Below, piece after piece: positions 16,354 through 24,007 of a stretch of DNA of 64,000 nt (position 1 is the first letter of the stretch; each line of letters starts with the position of its first letter). The translations under genes were made by a program, and so were the position numbers. The notes under the pieces are model-generated. The model did no database searches. It was not told the origin of the DNA and saw only the letters and a list, made by a program, of their open reading frames with translations. Source of the stretch: JAUIAI01 sp050633665 (GTDB lineage Bacteria; Pseudomonadota; Gammaproteobacteria; Burkholderiales; Burkholderiaceae_E); contig JBOEGY010000002.1 in assembly GCA_050633665.1 (NCBI GenBank), positions 1 through 64,000 on the forward strand. Reading direction: 5' to 3'.

Positions 16354-17552
16354 ATCAAGATACACCCGGGCCGCTCGCAGGATTAACCGTACTCGACTTT
16401 GGGCACACGGTGCTGGGGCCGTCTTGCGGACTGGTGTTGGCCGATATGGGCGCCGAGGTTATTCGGATTGAACCCGTACAAGGCGATCCCACCCGTCGAT
16501 TGAAAGGCTTCGGGACGGGTTATTTCGGATTCTTTAATCGCAACAAGGGGTCGTTAAGCGTAGACCTTAAAACTGACCGAGGTCAGGCGATAGCGCATAA
16601 ACTGATTGCTCGCGCGGATATCCTGATCGAGAATTTCGCTCCGGGCGCAATGACCCGGCTCGGACTGGATTATCCGACGGTGTCCGAGATCAATCCGCGC
16701 CTGATCTATGCCAGTCTGAAGGGATTCCTTGACGGCCCCTATGGCCAGCGCCTGGCGCTGGACGAGGTTGTGCAGATGATGTCCGGACTCGCCTATATGA
16801 CGGGGCCTTCGGGACGGCCTTTACGCGCCGGTAGTTCGATTGTCGATATTGCGGGCGGGATGTTTGCCGTCATCGGGATCATGGCGGCCCTGCGCGAACG
16901 CGACCAGACAGGCAAGGGCGCACTGGTGGAGTCAGCGCTGTTTGAGAGCGCCGTATTTCTGATGGGCCAGCACCTTTGTTACTCGGCCCAGACAGAAGGC
17001 CGCATCCCGCCGATGCCGGAGCGTGTTTCGGCCTGGAGTGTCTACGATTTGTTTTCGGTAAAAGACGGCAGGCAGGTCTTTGTCGGCATAACCTCAGACG
17101 CCCATTGGAGACGTTTTTGCACTGAGGCTGAACGAAGCGACTGGCTGGACGACCCGGGTCTACAGTCAAACAACCAGCGAATTGACGCGCGCGAGCGATT
17201 GATGCCTCTGTTGCAAGCGTTCTTTGCGGGCAAGTCTCTCGACGAAGCAGTTGCCCTGTGCGAATCAGCTCGTATCCCGTTCTCGCCAATAGCGCGGCCC
17301 GAGGACCTCTTCACCGACCCTCATCTGAGCGCGACAGAGGGATTGTTGCCAACCCGGTTGCCCGGCGGTGTTCAAACGACACTTCCCCGACTGCCGATCC
17401 GGCTCAACACGAAAGGCTATGGACTGCGCCGTGACCCACCCACTTCAGGACAGGACAATCAGCCGGTGCTGAGCGGGCTGGGGTATTCCGAACAAGAGAT
17501 TCAAGCCCTGATCTCGGAGGGAGTGGTTGGGAATTTACCTGACAGCGATTGA
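16350..17552 (+). CDS. CaiB/BaiF family (class III) CoA-transferase
   Basis: 400 residues, the normal family length. The N-terminal Rossmann half has LDFGHTVLGPSCGLVLADMGAEVIRIEP. The catalytic Asp that forms the mixed anhydride is D166 in GSSIVDIAGGM. Class III CoA-transferases move CoA between carboxylic acids such as succinate and an aromatic or hydroxy acid. The ATG overlaps the stop of the citrate-synthase-fold gene (ATGA), so the two are made together. Its likely job is to activate the substrate or product acid of the cluster, under IclR control. Confidence 0.88.
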   Translation: MNQDTPGPLAGLTVLDFGHTVLGPSCGLVLADMGAEVIRIEPVQGDPTRRLKGFGTGYFGFFNRNKGSLSVDLKTDRGQAIAHKLIARADILIENFAPGAMTRLGLDYPTVSEINPRLIYASLKGFLDGPYGQRLALDEVVQMMSGLAYMTGPSGRPLRAGSSIVDIAGGMFAVIGIMAALRERDQTGKGALVESALFESAVFLMGQHLCYSAQTEGRIPPMPERVSAWSVYDLFSVKDGRQVFVGITSDAHWRRFCTEAERSDWLDDPGLQSNNQRIDARERLMPLLQAFFAGKSLDEAVALCESARIPFSPIARPEDLFTDPHLSATEGLLPTRLPGGVQTTLPRLPIRLNTKGYGLRRDPPTSGQDNQPVLSGLGYSEQEIQALISEGVVGNLPDSD

Positions 17553-17610
17553 TGGTACGGATGGGCTGTCCGACTGGACTTGGCGCCCGATGCGGACAAG
17601 ATTGGTTTGT

Positions 17611-17624
17611 TTGACCCAGGTCAA
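17611..17624. promoter_or_regulatory. FNR/DNR-like box upstream of the hemerythrin gene
   Basis: TTGACCCAGGTCAA is a perfect inverted repeat TTGACC-CA-GGTCAA, close to the TTGAT-N4-ATCAA consensus of CRP/FNR-family sensors of oxygen or nitric oxide. It lies 58-71 bases before the hemerythrin ATG. A clean -10 element at the ideal distance is not obvious. Confidence 0.45.
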
Positions 17625-17682
17625 TCCCAACCACCGGGATTGCGGCAAAGTGAAGATACCGATTACTTTGTGACTCAGGGCA

Positions 17683-18228
17683 ATGGATAACGCAGAAACT
17701 CTGCACCAGAATGACCAACCGCTTAATGAATTTGCGCGCTGCCATATAGGGATAATCAACAAGCTGGATCAACTTGGCGAGTTACCGGCCTTACTGGAAC
17801 CCGCCGCTCGTGCGCGCGAGATTGCAGACAACTCTCTGCATTTCTTTCGGGAAGCAATTTTCGAACACCACCTTGACGAAGAGCGAGAGTTGTTTCCTGC
17901 CGTTCTCGCGTCTGCGAAGCAGGGAACCGAGCACGACCGGGTGCAGGTGATGATCAAGCGTCTTACCGACGAACACCGTGCGCTTGAGGCAATCTGGAAG
18001 CAGCTTGAGTCCGGATTGAAAAAAGTGGCCAAAGGGCGTTCTGTTGAGATGGATATCCCCGCGCTACAGACTCTTGTCCGGCAGTACAGGGCTCACGCCC
18101 ACTATGAAGAAACCGAATTCCTGCCGTTGTCACAGGAAATTCTTGGGCGCAATTCGAATCATCTTGCCGCGCTGGGAATGTCGCTGCATATGCGCCATGC
18201 AAAATTGCCCACGGCAGGTTACGTTTAA
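17683..18228 (+). CDS. Hemerythrin HHE-domain protein
   Basis: 181 residues forming a single four-helix bundle. Iron-ligand motifs in order are the N-terminal helix with H21 (FARCHIGI), EHHLDEERELFP, LTDEHRALEAIW and HAHYEETEFLPLS. Hemerythrins bind O2 or NO through a di-iron centre; HHE-domain proteins of this length often repair iron-sulfur clusters or sense and store O2/NO. The FNR/DNR-like box upstream agrees with regulation by oxygen or nitric oxide. AGGG lies just before the ATG. The gene is convergent with a thioesterase gene, with only 2 bases between the stop codons. Confidence 0.88.
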   Translation: MDNAETLHQNDQPLNEFARCHIGIINKLDQLGELPALLEPAARAREIADNSLHFFREAIFEHHLDEERELFPAVLASAKQGTEHDRVQVMIKRLTDEHRALEAIWKQLESGLKKVAKGRSVEMDIPALQTLVRQYRAHAHYEETEFLPLSQEILGRNSNHLAALGMSLHMRHAKLPTAGYV

Positions 18229-18230
18229 GC

Positions 18231-18683
18231 TCAGCTTGTCGCCTGGCCGGATTGCAAGGGCGCTAGCGCGGCACGAACCGAATCCGGAACGCGGGTTGGC
18301 TTCGCGGTGATTCGATCGACGTAAATATGAACAAACAGCCCGATGGCTGCGGTGAGCGGTTCGTCTTCCTTGAAGATACCAATCTCGTAGCGCACGCTAC
18401 TGTTGCCAATGTGTGCGACTTTCAGTCCCACATCAATCTGATCAGGAAAAGCGATTGAACTGAAATAAACACAACGGTTTTCTTTGACCAGGCCGATCGT
18501 TTCGCTGCCCAGAATATCCAGGACTCCTTGCTCAAGTAAGTGGCGGTTCACTGCCGTATCGACGAACGAGTGATAAACCACATTGTTGATATGCCCGTAG
18601 GCATCATTGTCGCTCCAGCGGGTGGTGATACGCGCAAAATAGTCGTAGCTGTCTCGGTGGGCGGGTTCTTGTAACTGATTCAA
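18231..18683 (-). CDS. Acyl-CoA thioesterase, hotdog fold (4HBT/YbgC/FadM-like)
   Basis: About 150 residues. The helix-start motif RWSDNDAYGHINNVVYHSFVD carries the catalytic Asp region of 4-hydroxybenzoyl-CoA-type thioesterases; the later RCVYFSSIAFPDQIDVGLKV and VRYEIGIF are the central beta strands. These enzymes release free acids from acyl-CoA. No ATG is available: a TTG at 18698 lies in a pyrimidine-rich context, whereas the TTG at 18683 follows AGAAGG by 4 bases, so I chose 18683. A 16-bp tandem repeat sits immediately upstream. It may belong to the same transcript as the lyase and transporter genes. Confidence 0.82.
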   Translation of the reverse strand: MNQLQEPAHRDSYDYFARITTRWSDNDAYGHINNVVYHSFVDTAVNRHLLEQGVLDILGSETIGLVKENRCVYFSSIAFPDQIDVGLKVAHIGNSSVRYEIGIFKEDEPLTAAIGLFVHIYVDRITAKPTRVPDSVRAALAPLQSGQATS

Positions 18684-18694
18684 TTGACCTTCTC

Positions 18695-18726
18695 GCAATA
18701 GGGATGAGCCGCAATAGGAATGAGCC
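18695..18726. repeat. 16-bp tandem duplication upstream of the thioesterase gene
   Basis: GCAATAGGGATGAGCC (18695-18710) is followed directly by GCAATAGGAATGAGCC (18711-18726), 15 of 16 bases identical. It lies 12-43 bases upstream of the chosen start and may change spacing in the leader. Confidence 0.75.
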
Positions 18727-18805
18727 GGACGGCCAGCGGCGAACGCAAAGCGGCCAATTTTGCCAGAAGTAAATGAGTTGCCTGTTTGGATCAGTGTTTG
18801 AGCGC

Positions 18806-20149
18806 TTATTTTGTCAGGCGCAGAGCCGCTTCGTGGGCGGCCTGGGCTGCCTGCCTGGCGATTACCTGGCTCTGCCCTGTGTAATTGGCTGGATCGAGAG
18901 CGCCGCGCAGTGATTGTTCGCTCATCATGCTGGCAATCTGATCACAGGCCAGAAGCTCCTCGAGAATCGGACGGCCGTGCTGGCGCGCCTTCTTCAAGGC
19001 CTCATGTACAAGGTCGTGAGCGCGCTGGCGTCCGCAAACCGTTGCCAGTTGCATCATGACGTTTTCGGCTGAGATGGCGCCGCCTGTCAGTGCCAGGTTT
19101 TGAGCCATCCGGGCAGGATCAGGGCGCACGTTTTCGAGCAGTTCGACTAGGCCTGAAGCGGTTTGAAAAGCGAGCGGACAAGCGCGGTCAATGGCACTGT
19201 ATAACGATCTGTTTGAGGTGGCGTCCCCCTCATGACCGGGTTCGCCGGCGTCAAGGGCGGGCATCAGGGCGCTGCGCAGTTCTGAGGCATGACCGAGAAT
19301 CTGTACTGACAATTTCGGATTCACTTTTTGCGGCATTGTGCTGCTACCAATAACGCTATCGCTCTGTCCTTCATGAACTTCCGAAATTTCCTGGCTCATC
19401 AAGGCGTAGATCTCGCGGGCGATCTTTGAGCAGCTGGTACCGAATAAAGCCAGTAACGCGACATATTCTACGAAATGATCGGTCATCGAGCGGCTCGGAA
19501 CCATCACGGGTGCCAAGTCCAGCCGGTTACCGAGTTCTTTCGTGAGGGCAGGGCCCTTGTCGCCAAAAGCCTGCATCGCTCCAATCGCACCGCCAAAGAT
19601 TAGGCCAAACAGGCGCGGTTCGATCTGTCGAAAGCGGGTTTCGTAGCGGAGGAATTCGTCTATCCAGCCGGCAACCTTAAAGCCGAATGTGATCGGCAAG
19701 GCGTGTTGACCGTTAGTACGCCCCGCCATGATCATGGCGGCGCCGTTGTTTGCCAGCGAACTCATGGCGCGAAGACTATCGCCAATTGATTCAAGCAGCC
19801 GTTGATGAACAATCCGCATCTGCAGGACTCTTCCGGTCAGAATGATGTTCTGAGTGGTTGCACCCCAGTGAACAAAGCTGCCCGCATTACCGTTACAGGC
19901 GCTGGCCAGCGCGTGAACCATCGCAAGTACTGGCGCCTTGGTTGCCTGCATTTCAGCGGTCATGGCATCAACGTCCAGTTTGGACAGTTGTGCCTTGTCT
20001 GCGATTTCCCGGGCTGCGGATTCCGGAATAATGCCCAGTTCCGCCTGTGATGCTGCGAGCGCGGACTCGACGGTAAGCCATGATTGCCAGCGACCGTGGG
20101 TCGAAAACAGGGCATCTATGTCAGTCTGGTTTGGGCGATTTGAAGTCAA
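18806..20149 (-). CDS. Fumarase/aspartase-superfamily lyase (PcaB / adenylosuccinate-lyase-like)
   Basis: 447 residues. The superfamily signature is GSSTMPQKVNP (268-278), with a flexible catalytic Ser loop and K275. The other active-site pieces are H94 in FVHWGATTQN and H149 in NGQHALPITFG. Members remove fumarate-type groups from amino or carboxy substrates (adenylosuccinate, argininosuccinate, EDDS) or isomerise 3-carboxymuconate (PcaB). It starts one base past the stop of the ABC ATPase gene, so it is the last gene of the transporter operon. This points to breakdown of the imported compound rather than to purine or protocatechuate metabolism; no other pca genes are nearby. Confidence 0.82.
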   Translation of the reverse strand: MTSNRPNQTDIDALFSTHGRWQSWLTVESALAASQAELGIIPESAAREIADKAQLSKLDVDAMTAEMQATKAPVLAMVHALASACNGNAGSFVHWGATTQNIILTGRVLQMRIVHQRLLESIGDSLRAMSSLANNGAAMIMAGRTNGQHALPITFGFKVAGWIDEFLRYETRFRQIEPRLFGLIFGGAIGAMQAFGDKGPALTKELGNRLDLAPVMVPSRSMTDHFVEYVALLALFGTSCSKIAREIYALMSQEISEVHEGQSDSVIGSSTMPQKVNPKLSVQILGHASELRSALMPALDAGEPGHEGDATSNRSLYSAIDRACPLAFQTASGLVELLENVRPDPARMAQNLALTGGAISAENVMMQLATVCGRQRAHDLVHEALKKARQHGRPILEELLACDQIASMMSEQSLRGALDPANYTGQSQVIARQAAQAAHEAALRLTK

Positions 20150-20150
20150 G

Positions 20151-22145
20151 TCAGATCTCGGTGATGGGTAGTACGCAACGAGCCTGTACGTTGCCTTTGG
20201 TCTTTAGTAGCGGTGCATCGACTGCACACCCTGGCAGTGCGGATTTGCAGCGGGGATGAAACCGGCAACCGCCGGGGAGGTTGATCGGGTTTGGCGATGC
20301 TCCACTACCGGTTCGGCCAGGTAGGCCGGCGTCCGTATCAAGAGTCAGTACGGATTCGAGCAGCATTTGCGTATAAGGGTGTGCAGGGCGTTGCAAGACC
20401 TGTCGAGCCGGTCCGCGTTCGACGATCTGTCCGAGGTACATGACCGCGATGTCGTCCGCCATATAGTCGACAACACCAATGTCATGGGTGATAACCAGAT
20501 AGGTAAGGTTGAGACGATCGCGAAGTTCCAGCAATAGATTGAGAATCTGTGACTGGACTGAGACATCAAGTGCCGAGGTTGGCTCATCACAGATAATCAG
20601 TTTTGGTTCGACAATGATTGCGCGAGCAATCGCCACCCGCTGTCGTTGCCCGCCGGAAATCTGACTTGGGTAGTTACCCAGGATGCGCTCGGGCAGTCCA
20701 ACCAGGGCCAGCGTATCGCGAACCCGTTTGTTTCTCTCCGAGCGTTCGCCGAGGTCTAGCACGTCCAGCGGGCGGCCAATAATCTCTGCGATGGTATGGC
20801 GAGGATTCAGCGAGGCATAAGGGTCTTGAAAGATCGCCTGTACGGTTGCGGCGCGAGTCTGCCGGTCAAGACCATAGACGGGCTCTCCATTCAACAGGAT
20901 TTCTCCCGTGTCAGGAAGTTGCTGGCCAAGCAACATTGTCGCAAGAGTCGATTTGCCGCAGCCCGACTCTCCAACAAGCGCGAGGGTTTTGCCTGGTTTG
21001 ATATCTAGATCGACCTTGTCCACTGCCTGTAGCCGGCGTTTGGGGCCAAACAGACCGGATTTCACCGAAAACGCCCGGCTTACCGACTGCGCCGCGATAA
21101 TCGGGCTGTTGCTAGCGAGCCTGGTAGTGTTTGTCCGCCTGAGTGGCGCATCGATTGTTGCGAGCGAGGACTTGGCAAGTTCCTCTGGCTGACAGCGCGC
21201 GGCATGGCTCGATTCCAGTTTTCTCATTGGGATGGACCCGGTCTGACAGATCTCGCGCATCACGCTGCATCGGTTCGCAAAGCTGCAGCCTTCCACCTTA
21301 CTGATCAGGGATGGGACGATGCCCGGGATTGCGCTCAACTTCCGATCTGCTTGTCCGGCAATGGGTACGCAGGCGAGTAATCCGCGGGTGTAGGGGTGGC
21401 GCGCGTCGTTAAGGACCCTGGCGCGCGACCCGTGTTCGACGATCTGACCGGCATACATTACCGCGACTTTGTCGACGGCTCTTGAGACAACGCCCAGGTC
21501 ATGGGTGATCAATAGCAAGGCCATGCCGAACTGTTGCTGCAAGTCACGAAGCAGCCGCAGAATCTCAGCCTGGACCGTCACATCCAGGGCGGTCGTGGGC
21601 TCATCGGCAATGATCAACTCGGGCTGATTCATCAAGGCCATCGCAATCATGACGCGTTGTCGCTGTCCGCCAGATAGTTCATGCGGGTATTGCTTCAGTC
21701 GGTTGCGTGGTTCGGGAATACCCACGCGCTCCAGTAACTCAACCGCTCTATCGGCGGCTTCTTTGCGCGACCGTTTGCTGTGGATCAGAACGGCTTCACT
21801 GAGTTGTCTCCCAATCGTGTAAACCGGATTCAGTGAACTCATCGGGTCCTGAAAGATGATGGAAATTCGCTGACTACTGATCTGGCCGGAGAATTGCTGA
21901 TCGGGAAGAGACTGCAAGTCATTTTGATCAAACTGGAGTTTGTCGGCCGTGACTACGGCGCTGCGCGGCAGAAGACGTGCCAGTGCGAGCGCGGTCATAG
22001 ACTTGCCGGATCCCGACTCGCCTACCAGGCCGAGAGCCTCACCGGCGTCGATCGATAGATCTACGCCGCGTACCGCATGCAATATGCCGTTCGGTAGCGG
22101 TAAACGGACATGCAGGTTTTTTATGTCAAGGAGCGGTTGGTTCAA
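20151..22145 (-). CDS. Fused dipeptide/oligopeptide ABC transporter ATPase (DppD-DppF type)
   Basis: 664 residues with two complete ATPase domains in one chain. Domain 1 has Walker A GESGSGKS (42-49), LSGGQRQR (157-164) and LIIADEPTTALD; domain 2 has GESGCGKS (392-399), ISGGQRQR and LIICDEPTSALD. After each domain is an oligopeptide-type C-terminal extension with cysteines (CSFANRC and CRFHPRC), which may bind an iron-sulfur cluster in this family. It powers import through the two permeases encoded just upstream (4-base overlap). In many operons these are two separate genes; a single fused gene is a known variant. Confidence 0.92.
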   Translation of the reverse strand: MNQPLLDIKNLHVRLPLPNGILHAVRGVDLSIDAGEALGLVGESGSGKSMTALALARLLPRSAVVTADKLQFDQNDLQSLPDQQFSGQISSQRISIIFQDPMSSLNPVYTIGRQLSEAVLIHSKRSRKEAADRAVELLERVGIPEPRNRLKQYPHELSGGQRQRVMIAMALMNQPELIIADEPTTALDVTVQAEILRLLRDLQQQFGMALLLITHDLGVVSRAVDKVAVMYAGQIVEHGSRARVLNDARHPYTRGLLACVPIAGQADRKLSAIPGIVPSLISKVEGCSFANRCSVMREICQTGSIPMRKLESSHAARCQPEELAKSSLATIDAPLRRTNTTRLASNSPIIAAQSVSRAFSVKSGLFGPKRRLQAVDKVDLDIKPGKTLALVGESGCGKSTLATMLLGQQLPDTGEILLNGEPVYGLDRQTRAATVQAIFQDPYASLNPRHTIAEIIGRPLDVLDLGERSERNKRVRDTLALVGLPERILGNYPSQISGGQRQRVAIARAIIVEPKLIICDEPTSALDVSVQSQILNLLLELRDRLNLTYLVITHDIGVVDYMADDIAVMYLGQIVERGPARQVLQRPAHPYTQMLLESVLTLDTDAGLPGRTGSGASPNPINLPGGCRFHPRCKSALPGCAVDAPLLKTKGNVQARCVLPITEI

Positions 22146-22993
22146 TTCCGGGCCTCCGGCTCGGTGATGTCTCTAATGCCATCGCCCATCAGATTGATAC
22201 CGATTACGATCAGAAACAAGGCAATGCCTGGCAGGATGACGAGCCATGGTTGAAAGAAGATGGCATTTTTGCCCTCGGCAATCATTAGTCCCCATGATGG
22301 CGTTGGGGGCTGGATCCCGACGCCCAGAAACGATAAAGATGATTCGGCAAGTATCGCCACGCCTACTTCCAGCGTAAAGATCACCACGATCTGATTTCGC
22401 AGATTGCTCAGGATTTCATGGGTAATGATCTGGCGGTTGCTGCTGCCGATGGCGCGAGCCGCTTTGACGAACTCCAGTTCGCGTAGTTTCATCGTCGCTG
22501 AGCGGGTGACAACCAGGTAGAGAGACCAATGCAGCAATCCGATCACGCATACCACGACGACGACTGACGGGCCGATCAGGAAAACCAGAGACATGGCCAG
22601 AAGCAATCCGGGGACGGCTAACTGACAGGTCAGGACGTAACTGATCAGCTGGTCAGTCCGGCCGCCAAAATAGCCGGCGCAAATGCCGAGACTCACGCCG
22701 ATCAGGCAACCGATACTTGCCGCGCCCAGACCAATCACCACTGATACGCGGGCGCCGTAGAGAATGCGGGATAAATAGTCGCGTCCCAGGTGATCTGTCC
22801 CGAACCAGTGTTGCCAGCTACCGCCCGCGGACCAGACTGGTGGGGCAAGTCGCGTTTCCAGGCTTTGTTCCAGTGGATCGAATGGGGCGATCAGTGGCGC
22901 AAAAAAGGCCAGCAGGCAGATCCCGACAACCAGGGCCAGGCCGATCATCAGCCCACGGTGGCGCAGCGCTCGTCGCATCATCAGTCTGTTCAT
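22142..22993 (-). CDS. Dipeptide/oligopeptide ABC transporter permease (DppC-like)
   Basis: 283 residues with six predicted membrane spans and an N-terminal cytoplasmic stretch. The coupling-helix motif that meets the ATPase is EFVKAARAIGSSNRQIITHEILSN, the EAA loop of binding-protein-dependent permeases. The first 90 residues hold the DppC-type region FDPLEQSLETRLAPPV...HWFGTDHLGRDYLSRILYGARVS. The gene overlaps the other permease and the ATPase gene by 4 bases each, so all three are translated as one unit. Confidence 0.92.
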   Translation of the reverse strand: MNRLMMRRALRHRGLMIGLALVVGICLLAFFAPLIAPFDPLEQSLETRLAPPVWSAGGSWQHWFGTDHLGRDYLSRILYGARVSVVIGLGAASIGCLIGVSLGICAGYFGGRTDQLISYVLTCQLAVPGLLLAMSLVFLIGPSVVVVVCVIGLLHWSLYLVVTRSATMKLRELEFVKAARAIGSSNRQIITHEILSNLRNQIVVIFTLEVGVAILAESSLSFLGVGIQPPTPSWGLMIAEGKNAIFFQPWLVILPGIALFLIVIGINLMGDGIRDITEPEARN

Positions 22994-23916
22994 TGGTTCG
23001 CTCCGATTCGAATGCGTGGATCAAGCCAGGCATTGAGAATGTCAGCGAACAGGTTTAGTGCGATAAAGGTCACGGCGAACACCAGTACGAGCATCTGAAC
23101 GGTTGGAATATCAGCTCCCATGATCGAATCCAGTGCCAGCCGACCCAGCCCGTTCAAAGCAAAGACTGATTCCGTGACAACCGAGCCGCCCAGCTTATGT
23201 CCGAACTGCACCGCCAATACGCTGACGACCGGCAAGATGGCGTTGCGCATCGCGTGGCGGCCGAGCAAACCGATCCCTCGATAGCCTTTCGAGCGGGCCG
23301 TGCGGATGTAATCCGAGCTCATCACATCCAGGAGCCCGGCGCGAGTCAGACGCATGACCGCCGGAACAGAGCTGGCGCCCAATACGAAGGATGGAAGAAT
23401 GAAATGCCACAGAGTCGCGTCGCCGGAGATTGGAAAGATCGGAAAAATCACGCCAAGCAAAATGATCATGACCAGACCAAGCCAGAAATTAGGCACTGCC
23501 TGGGCGGTGGTACCCAATAGCAATGCAAACCGGTCAATTAAGGTGTTGGGTCGCAGGGCGGCTAAGGTACCCAGCGGGATTGAAATGACAACCGTGACCA
23601 GTACTGCGAGAAACGCCAGCAAAAGCGTCGTGGGCGCGTGAGACAGGACTAACTCGCCGATAGGTTTGTTCCAGTAGTAACTGACACCAAGGTCTCCGGT
23701 GAAGACACCGCCTAGCCAACTGAAGTATTGAACTGGCAGCGGTCGGTCGAAACCATAGTCCTCCCGGATCTGCTCAACCAGTTCGGGCTCGGCATCCTCA
23801 CCGGCAATGGCTTGCGCCGGATCCGAGGCGACATTAAGCAGAAAGAACGCTGCCATTGAGACAGTCAGCCCAACCAACAGGCCCAGCAGTCCGCGTTGAA
23901 GCGCGAAACGCAACAT
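22990..23916 (-). CDS. Dipeptide/oligopeptide ABC transporter permease (DppB-like)
   Basis: 308 residues with six predicted membrane spans. DppB hallmarks are an N-terminal span MLRFALQRGLLGLLVGLTVS, the periplasmic RPLPVQYFSWLGGVFTGDLG, and the EAA loop YIRTARSKGYRGIGLLGRHAMRNAILPV. It pairs with the DppC-like permease to form the channel. It follows the substrate-binding protein gene after 91 bases that contain a strong hairpin. Confidence 0.92.
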   Translation of the reverse strand: MLRFALQRGLLGLLVGLTVSMAAFFLLNVASDPAQAIAGEDAEPELVEQIREDYGFDRPLPVQYFSWLGGVFTGDLGVSYYWNKPIGELVLSHAPTTLLLAFLAVLVTVVISIPLGTLAALRPNTLIDRFALLLGTTAQAVPNFWLGLVMIILLGVIFPIFPISGDATLWHFILPSFVLGASSVPAVMRLTRAGLLDVMSSDYIRTARSKGYRGIGLLGRHAMRNAILPVVSVLAVQFGHKLGGSVVTESVFALNGLGRLALDSIMGADIPTVQMLVLVFAVTFIALNLFADILNAWLDPRIRIGANQ

Positions 23917-23950
23917 GGCATTTGCCTACTAAAGAAATTGAAAGTGGAGA

Positions 23951-23989
23951 GACCGTCCGCACGACTACAGGTGTCAGTGCGGACTGGTC
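23951..23989 (-). other. Intercistronic stem-loop between binding-protein and permease genes
   Basis: GACC-GTCCGCAC pairs with GTGCGGAC-T-GGTC, giving 12 pairs with one bulged T and a 14-base loop. It lies just past the stop codon of the binding-protein gene. In operons such as malEFG a hairpin here protects the upstream mRNA and lowers permease expression, so binding protein is made in excess; that role is inferred. Confidence 0.55.
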
Positions 23990-24007
23990 AGGCTTTGGCC
24001 TTAGCTG

